Assembly: GCF_015182285.1 (NCBI RefSeq)
Contig: NZ_PRDM01000005.1
Span: 496,001-560,000, forward strand
Source: Flavobacterium hungaricum
Lineage (GTDB): Bacteria; Bacteroidota; Bacteroidia; Flavobacteriales; Flavobacteriaceae
Length of the DNA: 64,000 nucleotides
Direction: 5' to 3'
This document shows positions 23,850 through 32,015 of the stretch, one piece after another. How positions within the stretch are numbered: position 1 is the stretch's first letter; each line of letters opens with the position of its first letter. A model generated the notes under the pieces. That model did no database searches, was not told the DNA's origin, and saw only the letters and a list, made by a program, of their open reading frames with translations. The position numbers and the translations under genes are program-made.

Positions 23850-24842
23850 TTACAATCTCGCAGGTTCTACCCATTTAAAAATATGTGACTCTTGAGGTAT
23901 AACCAATCTTTCGGATATTTTTGCCATTCTTCCTGGCAGTTTCATCAAGTAATCACGGGCTTTTTCTGCTTCATCAGTCAAATTAGAAATTTTATCAATT
24001 TCCCATTTGGTAATTAATTTCTGCATGATGTCTACATAATCATTTGCGGTATAAACACCGATGCGCTGTGCAGAATCAGAAAACTGCTCAAAAGCAGAAC
24101 TGATTTTTTGACCTGATTCTCTCAAGAAGTGGGCAGGCATAACGATTTTCTGCTTCATCATATATTGAAAAGCCAGCATCATTTCGCTCGGGTCTACCTG
24201 AAAAATTCTAGTTACAAATTCGCTGTATGCATGGTGGTGGCGCATTTCGTCACCTGCAATCATTTTACACATTTTAGACAACTTATTATCACCAAATTTT
24301 TTGGCCATTTGTGCTACTCTATTATGAGAAACGTAAGTTGCTAATTCCTGAAAACTGGTATATACAAAATTTTTGTACGGATCAGATCCAGTTCCAATAT
24401 CAAAACCGTCGTTGATTAAGTGCTGTGTTGTCATTTCGATTTCACGCATATTAACACGACCAGACAAATACAAGTATTTATTTAAAAGATCACCGTGGCG
24501 GTTTTCTTCTCCGGTCCATTGTCTGATCCATTTCGACCAGCCATTACCGCCGTTCTCCACCTGGTTTACTCCTTCTACATCCATTAACCATGATTCGTAT
24601 GTTGGAAGTGCTTCTTCGGTGATTGTGTCACCCACAAGCGTTACCCAAAAATCGTATGGCAATTCTTTAGCAATTTCGCGTAGTTCCTTCACCTCCTCGA
24701 AGAAATTTTCTCCTTCAGAATTAGGCAGGAAATCTGACGGCTGCCAAATTTTTTCCACCGGAATTAAATACTGTTCAACGAAGCTGTCCACGTTTTTTTC
24801 CAAAAACTGCATCACTTCTAATCTAATGTTTTTTATAGACAT
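23850..24842 (-). CDS. Acyl-ACP desaturase (diiron, soluble)
   Basis: A 330-residue acyl-[acyl carrier protein] desaturase of the plant stearoyl-ACP type. The two diiron motifs are EENRH (112-116) and DEMRHH (198-203), with an intermediate Glu in FQELATYVSHN. It introduces a cis double bond into acyl-ACP, with ferredoxin as electron donor. It is 46 bp after a lysophospholipid acyltransferase gene on the same strand, so the pair links acyl-chain desaturation to phospholipid assembly. Confidence 0.94.
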   Translation of the reverse strand: MSIKNIRLEVMQFLEKNVDSFVEQYLIPVEKIWQPSDFLPNSEGENFFEEVKELREIAKELPYDFWVTLVGDTITEEALPTYESWLMDVEGVNQVENGGNGWSKWIRQWTGEENRHGDLLNKYLYLSGRVNMREIEMTTQHLINDGFDIGTGSDPYKNFVYTSFQELATYVSHNRVAQMAKKFGDNKLSKMCKMIAGDEMRHHHAYSEFVTRIFQVDPSEMMLAFQYMMKQKIVMPAHFLRESGQKISSAFEQFSDSAQRIGVYTANDYVDIMQKLITKWEIDKISNLTDEAEKARDYLMKLPGRMAKISERLVIPQESHIFKWVEPARL

Positions 24843-24888
24843 TACTTATTTATAGATTTGGGTTGTACGTTTTAGCTCGGACTAAAAC

Positions 24889-25635
24889 TTAAACCTGTTT
24901 ATACTCGTTTACTCCTTCTTTAACTGCTTTTTCAGTAATCTCCATCAGCTCATCAAATTTATAGTCTTTTACGGCCAAAGCTTTATGAGCAGTAAATTTT
25001 AAGTGATTTCCTAAACCAACAGGAAAAAAACCAAATTTTACCATTTTCCAAGAATTATTGATACTTACAGGCACCACATACGCTGAGGGCGCATATTTAC
25101 ATAAAATTTTTAAACCGCTTTGCGCAAATTCTTTAGGTTTTCCCGTTCTGCTTCTTGTTCCTTCTGGGAAAATAACAGCAGCTCTTGTGTATTTTTCGAT
25201 ATATTCTGACAAGCTTTTGATAACAGGTATCGCTTGTTTAGGGTCTTTACGGTCAATTAAGACAGAGCCGCCGTGTTTTAAATTAAAAGAAACACTCGGA
25301 ATTCCGCTGCCTAATTCCTTCTTACTTACAAATTTACAATGAAAACGTCTAAAGTACCAAATCATTGCTATGATATCGTACATACTTTGGTGATTGGCCA
25401 CAAAAATGATCGGAACTCCTTTCGGAATTGTATCTGCATTTTCTATCGTATATCTTGTTCCTACTAAGTTAGTACATTTTAAAAGAAAAAAGTTCAAGTA
25501 ATCAACACTCTTTTTATGAGCCTGATAACCAAATAAGTTTAAGCAGATCCACTGAATGGGATGAAAAACAACCAAACACAAACTAAATAGCAAATAGTAA
25601 ACTGCCGAGATTGGATACGAAATTATTTTTTCCAT
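24889..25635 (-). CDS. plsC: 1-acyl-glycerol-3-phosphate acyltransferase
   Basis: A 248-residue PlsC-family acyltransferase: an N-terminal hydrophobic segment (about 8-30), the catalytic NHQSMYD motif (His82, Asp87) and the substrate-binding FPEGTRSRTG at 156-165. It acylates lysophosphatidic acid at sn-2 on the inner membrane. A promoter -7 match (TACTTTTG on the minus strand, 25655-25662) is 20 bp before the ATG, and the gene is divergent from rnpA. Confidence 0.92.
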   Translation of the reverse strand: MEKIISYPISAVYYLLFSLCLVVFHPIQWICLNLFGYQAHKKSVDYLNFFLLKCTNLVGTRYTIENADTIPKGVPIIFVANHQSMYDIIAMIWYFRRFHCKFVSKKELGSGIPSVSFNLKHGGSVLIDRKDPKQAIPVIKSLSEYIEKYTRAAVIFPEGTRSRTGKPKEFAQSGLKILCKYAPSAYVVPVSINNSWKMVKFGFFPVGLGNHLKFTAHKALAVKDYKFDELMEITEKAVKEGVNEYKQV

Positions 25636-25654
25636 GCTTAAAAAAATTAATGCG

Positions 25655-25662
25655 CAAAAGTA
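25655..25662 (-). promoter_or_regulatory. Probable plsC promoter -7 element
   Basis: TACTTTTG matches TAnnTTTG, 20 bp before the plsC ATG. The rnpA -7 match lies about 60 bp away on the other strand. Confidence 0.5.
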
Positions 25663-25722
25663 ATAAATATATTTTTAGCGGTATAAAAATCGAAAACAAT
25701 AACCGCTTTTATGGTTTAATTG

Positions 25723-25730
25723 TACCTTTG
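25723..25730 (+). promoter_or_regulatory. Probable rnpA promoter -7 element
   Basis: TACCTTTG matches TAnnTTTG, 32 bp before the rnpA ATG; no clear -33 TTG is seen. Confidence 0.5.
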
Positions 25731-25761
25731 CCTCAGCATTTGCAAATTTTTTCTGAATTAA

Positions 25762-26166
25762 ATGAACTTCACATACCCAAAAAACGAACGGCTTAAAAGC
25801 AAAAACACAATTGGATTACTATTTTCTAAAGGGAAATCGGTATCTAAATATCCGCTTCGTTTGGTTTATACTGCTAATGAAGAAAATGCAGATGAAAAGA
25901 TAAAGATTGGTGTTTCGGTTTCTAAAAAGTACTTTAAAAAAGCAGTTGATCGCAATTACTTCAAGAGAGTTCTTAGAGAAACGTACCGCTTAAACAAACA
26001 TATTCTTTTGGATAATGTTAAAGAGAACTATTCTATAATGTTCTTTTACCAAACAAAAGACCGTTTGTCTTATGCCGAAATCAATACTAAAACGATACAA
26101 TTGTTTGAAAAATTTCTAGAAGCAGTTAATAAACCTAAAGATTCTGAATCTAAAATTGAATTGTAA
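25762..26166 (+). CDS. rnpA: Ribonuclease P protein component
   Basis: A basic 134-residue protein with the RnpA fold: KNERLKSKNTIGLLFSKGKS at the N-terminus and the RNA-binding helix AVDRNYFKRVLRETYRL. It is the protein subunit that, with the RnpB RNA, trims pre-tRNA 5' ends. rpmH is not adjacent, unlike in most bacteria. It heads a likely operon with the DUF4349, S41 protease and OmpA genes. Confidence 0.95.
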   Translation: MNFTYPKNERLKSKNTIGLLFSKGKSVSKYPLRLVYTANEENADEKIKIGVSVSKKYFKKAVDRNYFKRVLRETYRLNKHILLDNVKENYSIMFFYQTKDRLSYAEINTKTIQLFEKFLEAVNKPKDSESKIEL

Positions 26167-26235
26167 ATTCAATCTGGAAGATATTTATTCAAAATAGACA
26201 AAAAAATCGTAGTTTTAGCTCTAAATTGAAATTTT

Positions 26236-27042
26236 ATGCGTCCTATTTTCTTTTTATTTTTTATTCTCTTATTCTCTAACTGCGAAAAAAACATGGAAGC
26301 ATCTGCTGATATGAAAATTGCCACAGTTAAATTACCTCCAAGGCAAGATTCAGATTCTAAAGATAAACAGCTTCCTAATGAAGTTTCTCAAAAAATAATT
26401 AAAACGGCTAATCTGCGTTTTGAAACAGATGATCTTGAAAAGACCTATTCTGAAATCCAGAAAGCTCTTGCGGTTAGTAAAGGCACCATTTTAAACGATT
26501 CTCAAGGAAAAGATTATGGAAGTGTTTATAGAAATATAAGATTGAAAGTTCCGAGCCAGAATTTTGACATTTTTATTAACGATATTTCTAAAGGAGTTTC
26601 TTATTTCGAATCAAAAGAAATCACGGCCGAAGACGTTACAGAACAATTTATCGACCTGACTTCAAGATTAAAAACAAAGAAAAAACTTGAAGAGCGTTAT
26701 CTTGAAATTTTAAAAAAGGCTACTAAGGTTAGTGAGATTTTAGAAATTGAAGAACAGATTTCAAATATTCGCGAAGAAATAGAAGCAAAAGAAGGAAAGC
26801 TTAAATATTTGGAAAGCCAAGTTTCTGAAAGCACTATTATAATACAATTTTATAAAACAACTGCCGAAAAAGAAGGTGTTAAAATATCTTATGGTTCAAA
26901 ACTGTGGACTGCTATTAAATCCGGATTTTTCAGTTTATCCGATTTTTTAATTGAACTTCTCAGCGTTTGGCCTTTTGTCCTTATATTTTGTGTATTAGCC
27001 TATTTTATTAGAAAAAGATTTAAAAGAAGAAAAAAAGAATAA
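26236..27042 (+). CDS. DUF4349-domain lipoprotein
   Basis: A 268-residue lipoprotein. The signal peptide ends in a lipobox (LLFSNC, Cys17 region). The DUF4349 part starts at KIIKTANLRFETDDLEKTY and contains a long coiled coil (about 150-205, EISNIREEIEAKEGKL-like). A transmembrane helix near 243-262 is followed by a basic tail, so the protein would be anchored at both ends. Function unknown. It is 69 bp after rnpA and 2 bp before the S41 protease gene. Confidence 0.9.
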   Translation: MRPIFFLFFILLFSNCEKNMEASADMKIATVKLPPRQDSDSKDKQLPNEVSQKIIKTANLRFETDDLEKTYSEIQKALAVSKGTILNDSQGKDYGSVYRNIRLKVPSQNFDIFINDISKGVSYFESKEITAEDVTEQFIDLTSRLKTKKKLEERYLEILKKATKVSEILEIEEQISNIREEIEAKEGKLKYLESQVSESTIIIQFYKTTAEKEGVKISYGSKLWTAIKSGFFSLSDFLIELLSVWPFVLIFCVLAYFIRKRFKRRKKE

Positions 27043-27044
27043 TC

Positions 27045-28682
27045 ATGTATCCGTATTTCAAGAAGAAATTTATTATACCTGTCGCAGCGGCAGGAATGTT
27101 GTTTGTTGGAACCAGTTTTAAAGAAGATTTTTTTGAAATTGCCAAACAAATCGAAATTTTCACAACTTTATTCAAAGCCGTGAACACTAATTATGTAGAT
27201 GATACCAATCCCGGAGATTTGATGGACAAGGCGATCAAAAGCATGTTGGGAAGTCTGGATCCTTATACAGTATACTTTAATGAGCAGGATGTTGTTAATT
27301 TTAAGATTAATAATACTGGTGAATATACTGGAATCGGCGCTTTGATTTCGCGAAAGAAAGATCGTTTAATCGTTCGCGAACCTTATAAAAATTATCCTGC
27401 TGACAAAGCGGGGTTAAAGGCTGGTGACGAAATTATTCAGATTGGCGATATTTTAATTGCTGATTTTAAAGATGATGCTTCTTCTTTATTGAAGGGAACC
27501 AAAAACACTAAAATCAATATCAAGTACCTTCGTCAAGGAAAAGTGAATACAACGGTTTTGGTTTTGGATGAAGTAGACATCAAATCGGTTCCTTTTTACG
27601 GAAAAATTGATGATAAAACGGGATATATTGTTTTAGCGCATTTTAGCCGCAAAGCTTCTAGTGAAGTAAAAGAGGCACTTGAAAAACTAAAAGCCGACGG
27701 AGCCACACAAATTGTTTTAGATTTGAGAGGAAATCCAGGCGGACTTTTAAACGAGGCAATTGACATCTGTAATTTATTTGTACCCAAAAACGAAGTTATT
27801 GTTACCACAAAGTCTAGAATTGAGAAACACAACAATACTTATAAAACACAGAAAGAACCTGTTGACACTCAAATTCCGTTAGCTATTTTAGTGAATGGCA
27901 GAAGTGCTTCGGCATCTGAAATTGTTTCGGGTGCGCTGCAGGATTTGGACCGCGCTGTAATTTTGGGAAGCAGAAGTTTTGGTAAAGGTTTGGTACAACG
28001 TTCTGTTGACCTTACTTACGGAACGCAGTTAAAAGTAACTATCTCAAGATATTACACGCCGTCTGGAAGATGTATTCAAGCATTGGATTATGCGCATAAA
28101 GACAAAAATGGTGTGGCTCAAAAAACGGATGCCAAAAACTTTAATGCTTTTAAAACCCGAAAAGGAAGAACTGTTTATGATGGCGGTGGTGTTTTACCGG
28201 ATATTGAATTAGAAGAAGCGAAAACAAGTGCCATTGCAACGGCATTAATTAAAAATGATGGTGTTTTTGATTATGCTACCAGCTATTATTATAAAAACCC
28301 GAATCTTGGAGATAAGATTCCGACTCTTACAGATGCAGATTATACGGCTTTTAAACAATATTTGAAAACGAACAAAATTACTTTTGACACTGAAACTGAA
28401 GTGGCTCTGAAAAACACTTTAGCTGCAGCAAAAAATGAAAAAATAGACGAGACTATTGCACCTGAATATCAGCAGTTATTAGCCGCTTTAGAAAAAAGCG
28501 AAACTACTTTATTGGACAAAAACCAAAAGGAAATCAAAAACATGATTTTGGAAGAGTTGATTAAAAGATACCAATACCAAGAAGGTTTGTATCAATATTA
28601 CATCAAAAATAATTCTGAAATCAAAAGGGCTGTAAACGTATTAAATAACCAAACAGAATATAAAACGATTTTAAAAATGTAG
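27045..28682 (+). CDS. S41-family C-terminal processing protease
   Basis: A 545-residue CtpA/Tsp-like protease with an N-terminal signal or anchor (about 8-25), a PDZ domain (about 90-170) and the S41 catalytic domain. Ser289 in NGRSASASEIV and Lys314 in SRSFGKGLVQ form the Ser/Lys dyad. It acts in the periplasm on C-termini of damaged or precursor proteins. The C-terminal extension of about 150 residues after the catalytic core is helical. It lies in an operon with the DUF4349 and OmpA genes. Confidence 0.94.
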   Translation: MYPYFKKKFIIPVAAAGMLFVGTSFKEDFFEIAKQIEIFTTLFKAVNTNYVDDTNPGDLMDKAIKSMLGSLDPYTVYFNEQDVVNFKINNTGEYTGIGALISRKKDRLIVREPYKNYPADKAGLKAGDEIIQIGDILIADFKDDASSLLKGTKNTKINIKYLRQGKVNTTVLVLDEVDIKSVPFYGKIDDKTGYIVLAHFSRKASSEVKEALEKLKADGATQIVLDLRGNPGGLLNEAIDICNLFVPKNEVIVTTKSRIEKHNNTYKTQKEPVDTQIPLAILVNGRSASASEIVSGALQDLDRAVILGSRSFGKGLVQRSVDLTYGTQLKVTISRYYTPSGRCIQALDYAHKDKNGVAQKTDAKNFNAFKTRKGRTVYDGGGVLPDIELEEAKTSAIATALIKNDGVFDYATSYYYKNPNLGDKIPTLTDADYTAFKQYLKTNKITFDTETEVALKNTLAAAKNEKIDETIAPEYQQLLAALEKSETTLLDKNQKEIKNMILEELIKRYQYQEGLYQYYIKNNSEIKRAVNVLNNQTEYKTILKM

Positions 28683-28685
28683 TAA

Positions 28686-29489
28686 ATGAAACTTACTCCG
28701 GCTTTACTTTTATTTATTTTTTATACAGTATCGGCGCAGCAAAAACCTGTTGAAACCATTTATTTTGAGTTTGACAAATATGATTTGACATCAAAACAAA
28801 TAAGTGCTGTAACCGATTTTGTAAAAAATATAGATACTTCAAAAGTAGAGTCTGTTCAAATCTATGGATATTGTGACGATCGGGGTAATGATGATTACAA
28901 TTTTAGATTGTCTAATAATCGCGCTTATACGATTCAAAACCTCTTACTGGGCTGCGGGGTGAGCAGGAGTAAAATAATTATTCTGGAAGGAAAAGGCCGC
29001 GTAGTCATTAAACCCGATACAGTCGAGAATCTTTATGAAACGCGTTTACGCAATCGACGGGTCGATTTGATTGTAGTTAAAAAGAATAGTTTCGGAAAAG
29101 ATATTCATTCTTCTTTTAAGGACAATCTAAAGGTTGGCGACAAAATATATTTAGAGTCTATTTTGTTTGATATTGGAAGTGCAAAGTTGACTCATAGTTC
29201 TAAGAAGGTTTTAGACAAAGTTGCGGTTATGCTTCAAAATCATCGAAATCTAAAATTTGAAATCCGAGGACATGTTTGCTGCACTCCAGAAATTTATGCG
29301 GACGGAATTGATAGAGACACCAAAGAACGAAGACTTTCCTGGAATCGCGCCAAAACTGTTTTTCACTATTTGATGGCAAAAAAAGTATCCAAAAGCCGTA
29401 TGACTTATTTGGGATGCGGCAACAGATATCCGTTAGGAAAAGGTGATCATTACGATCGGCGGGTGGAGTTTTTAATTACTAAAGTATAG
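28686..29489 (+). CDS. Protein with two tandem OmpA-like domains
   Basis: A 267-residue secreted protein with a short signal peptide. Two OmpA/MotB-like domains follow: the first at about 20-135 (IYFEFDKYDLTSKQ, then RLSNNRAYTIQNLLL and RLRNRRVDLIV) and the second at about 150-267 (LFDIGSAKLTHSSK, RGHVCC, RLSWNRAKTVFHYL, DRRVEFLI). OmpA domains bind peptidoglycan. There is no barrel, so it may be a periplasmic wall-binding protein. Cys residues in both domains (YGYCDD, GHVCCT, GCGNR) are unusual. It ends the rnpA operon. Confidence 0.88.
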   Translation: MKLTPALLLFIFYTVSAQQKPVETIYFEFDKYDLTSKQISAVTDFVKNIDTSKVESVQIYGYCDDRGNDDYNFRLSNNRAYTIQNLLLGCGVSRSKIIILEGKGRVVIKPDTVENLYETRLRNRRVDLIVVKKNSFGKDIHSSFKDNLKVGDKIYLESILFDIGSAKLTHSSKKVLDKVAVMLQNHRNLKFEIRGHVCCTPEIYADGIDRDTKERRLSWNRAKTVFHYLMAKKVSKSRMTYLGCGNRYPLGKGDHYDRRVEFLITKV

Positions 29490-29649
29490 CTTGATTTTAA
29501 GTTTATAAATACTGAATACTTTAGATACCACGTTTTTTTTTTCTAAAGTTTTACTTTAACCTATTGGTTCAAAAAATTGTTTATCAGGTAATTATTCTAC
29601 ATTTTTAATTCATTGAATATTCTAATGCAATAATATTGCAAATTGTTTT

Positions 29650-30096
29650 TTATCCTCGAATCATCTCAATATGCGGAATATCATCTTCTAAATACATTTC
29701 GCTGGTTTGAATAAATCCGTGGCTTTCGTAAAACTTCTTCAAATACAATTGCGCGCCAATGGTGATTTTTTCTTTATTAAAATTAGATTTTATTCCCGCA
29801 ATCGCTTCTCGCATCAAGTCGTGCCCCCATTTTCTGTCTCTGTAATTTTCATCTACCACTACTCTGCCTATTGAGGCATTGTAGAATGAGATTCCGGCAT
29901 CAAACAAACGGGAATAGGCTACAATTCTGCCTTCAAATTCACCAATCAGGTGTAAGGCTTTCTTGTCTTTGCCGTCAAGATCCAAATAAACGCAGTTTTG
30001 CTCTACTACAAAGATTTCGCTTCGCAATTTCAGCACATCGTATAGTTCATCAACAGTTAATGCCTCAAAAGGCTTTATTTTCCATTTTAATTCCAT
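29650..30096 (-). CDS. GNAT acetyltransferase, ElaA-like
   Basis: A 148-residue GNAT-fold N-acetyltransferase close to ElaA: KPFEALTVDELYDVLKLRSEIF in the N-terminal half, and the acetyl-CoA site in IGRVVVDENYRDRKWGHDLM. FYESHGFIQTSEMYLEDDIPH is the C-terminal block typical of ElaA. Substrate unknown. A hairpin-forming repeat region precedes the gene. Confidence 0.92.
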   Translation of the reverse strand: MELKWKIKPFEALTVDELYDVLKLRSEIFVVEQNCVYLDLDGKDKKALHLIGEFEGRIVAYSRLFDAGISFYNASIGRVVVDENYRDRKWGHDLMREAIAGIKSNFNKEKITIGAQLYLKKFYESHGFIQTSEMYLEDDIPHIEMIRG

Positions 30097-30110
30097 TTTT
30101 CTTTATTTTT

Positions 30111-30240
30111 TTGCCACGAAGGCACAAAGGCGCTAAGGTATATTATTTTTAAAGTTTAAAATATAAGGCACAAAATCAATTTCACATTAAAATGAAAAAA
30201 ACTTTGTGCCTTTGTTTCTTTGCAGCTTTGTGCCTCTTAA
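30111..30240. repeat. Inverted repeat of GGCACAAAG words
   Basis: GAAGGCACAAAGGCGC (30118-30133) is mirrored by CTTTGTGCCTTTG (about 30202-30214) and again by CTTTGTGCCTC (30227-30237). It lies between two minus-strand genes and could form alternative hairpins. The words are related to CGCAAAG and ACAAAGG elements elsewhere in the window. Confidence 0.7.
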
Positions 30241-30246
30241 AAAAAT

Positions 30247-30888
30247 TTATTTCTTCGTCATTACAATTTCCATACTTTTATATTCCGATCCGTTTTTTAC
30301 ATCAAACATTTCCATTTTACGGGTTTTGGCATCAACAATGGTGTAGACTTCTCTGTAGGGAGCTTTTTTTCCGTTCACCGGATTTACTACTTCTCCTTTA
30401 TATTCTATTGTTTTCGATTTTTCGTCATATTTTCCAACAGCAACCATCATTCCTGTTCCCATATTGTCAATAAAAGTAGTTGTAAATTCTTTACTTGCAT
30501 TATTAAAAGCCAAGGTGCTCTTCCCTTCAAAAGGTCCACCCATTATGGTTCCTTTGTAATCGGATTCCTGATAGCGTCCGCCCAGAATCATTTTAATAAC
30601 AGCTGTTGAATTTGCTTTTTCTGGTTTTCCATTGGGCTCATACCAAAACGTCATATCACAATTCCATGTTCCCGCTTCGTCTGCCATGAGTTTATGTTCG
30701 TTACCAGGTGTTGCATATGCCTGCCAGGCTTTTGCTTGTGCTGCAGAATCTACCGGTTCTTCGGCGGACACTGCTTCTGTTTTAATACTGTCGGTATCTT
30801 TTACAGTTACAACTTCGGTTTTAACTTCTTTCTTGCAAGAAATAAAACACAAACTGATTAGTACGATTGTTAAGATTAGCTTTTTCAT
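30247..30888 (-). CDS. DUF1579-domain lipoprotein
   Basis: A 213-residue lipoprotein: signal peptide with lipobox LCFISC, then a linker rich in Glu/Val, then a DUF1579 domain (AGTWNCDMTFWYEPNG, GGRYQESDYKGTIMGGPFEG, NNASKEFTTTFIDNMGTGM). DUF1579 proteins are lipocalin-like beta barrels of unknown role. It stands alone between two repeat or intergenic regions. Confidence 0.9.
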   Translation of the reverse strand: MKKLILTIVLISLCFISCKKEVKTEVVTVKDTDSIKTEAVSAEEPVDSAAQAKAWQAYATPGNEHKLMADEAGTWNCDMTFWYEPNGKPEKANSTAVIKMILGGRYQESDYKGTIMGGPFEGKSTLAFNNASKEFTTTFIDNMGTGMMVAVGKYDEKSKTIEYKGEVVNPVNGKKAPYREVYTIVDAKTRKMEMFDVKNGSEYKSMEIVMTKK

Positions 30889-30999
30889 AACTATTTGTTT
30901 TAATGTTTGTTACAAATAAAATTACGAAAAAAAACATGTTCTTTCACGTTTCAGTCCAAAGCATTGTATTACCAAAACCGAAACATGAAACCAAAACTA

Positions 31000-31968
31000 C
31001 TATCGTTTATCAATTTTAACTGATTTTATAATTGCTTCTAAATCGAGCATTAAATCTCGTTCTTGATTGGAAGGCGAGTAACAGAAGCCTTCTATCACCA
31101 AAAGGCGATTATATCTTTGGTCGACTATTGCATAATTAATAAAAGGACCGGCCATAAAATCATTCTTTAATTCCCAGTTCCCTTTTGTCTCAAAAGCTTT
31201 TTTTCCGTCTAAGGTAATGTTTGAAAAATAAGGTGCATACGCTTCACCAGTAATCATGCGCGTATTGGGTTCACGGCCTTTAATATATCTGCCTACCGAA
31301 TCACGCATTTTAATAATACTTCCGACAACATCGTTTTTCATTTTAAAACTGCGCAGTGGAATCTGATAAATTAAAAGACTGGTATTGCCGCTGATAATAT
31401 CTTTTTTGAGCCAAATAAAGTTTTTCTTATGGAGCATGTATTCATAACCGGTCGGAATTTGAAGATCGACATGAAATTTATTTTTAATCACTGCTGGATT
31501 TAACAATGATTTGCTATTGTCCTGCTGCACTTTTTCGATTTCGGCATCGCGAATCATTTTGATAATTTCGGCCGAATTCAATTCGATACTGCAGATAATA
31601 TCGTCTACCGATTTGCCATAAATTCGAAATGTATTATGGGGCAGGGTTTTGCTGTGAAGAATTTCAAATTTATCCGCTGCAGCTTTTTTAACTACAATGA
31701 TACTGCGGCTGTCTGTAACAAAGCCTTCAAGTAATCGTGCTGGATATTGATTGATTGTAAAAAGCGGTTCTTCTTGTGTAAGCCCAAGAACCGGCGATGC
31801 AAATTTGTTTCGGATACTGTCTCCTACTTCCCCATACCATAATTGGTCGTCAATAATGATCGAGATGGTATTGGTTTTACCAGAAATGGGTTCTGATTGC
31901 TTGTCATTTTTAAGACAAGAAACAAAAAACAATGAAAGTATAAGCAATAAAAAATGGGTTTTATTCAT
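31000..31968 (-). CDS. DUF4837 lipoprotein
   Basis: A 322-residue Bacteroidota-specific lipoprotein with lipobox FFVSC (about residue 18). It matches the DUF4837 type: NTISIIIDDQLWYGEVGDSIRN near the N-terminus and FMAGPFINYAIVDQRYNRLLVIEGFCYSP near the C-terminus. Function unknown. It follows the lytic transglycosylase gene on the same strand but has a -7 promoter match of its own at 31993-32000. Confidence 0.9.
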   Translation of the reverse strand: MNKTHFLLLILSLFFVSCLKNDKQSEPISGKTNTISIIIDDQLWYGEVGDSIRNKFASPVLGLTQEEPLFTINQYPARLLEGFVTDSRSIIVVKKAAADKFEILHSKTLPHNTFRIYGKSVDDIICSIELNSAEIIKMIRDAEIEKVQQDNSKSLLNPAVIKNKFHVDLQIPTGYEYMLHKKNFIWLKKDIISGNTSLLIYQIPLRSFKMKNDVVGSIIKMRDSVGRYIKGREPNTRMITGEAYAPYFSNITLDGKKAFETKGNWELKNDFMAGPFINYAIVDQRYNRLLVIEGFCYSPSNQERDLMLDLEAIIKSVKIDKR

Positions 31969-31992
31969 TTTTTTAATTTATGAAATAAAACC

Positions 31993-32000
31993 CAAATTTA
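31993..32000 (-). promoter_or_regulatory. Probable -7 element of the DUF4837 gene
   Basis: TAAATTTG on the minus strand matches TAnnTTTG, 25 bp before the ATG and between the transglycosylase stop and the lipoprotein start. Confidence 0.45.
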
Positions 32001-32015
32001 AATAAGATTTTTCTT

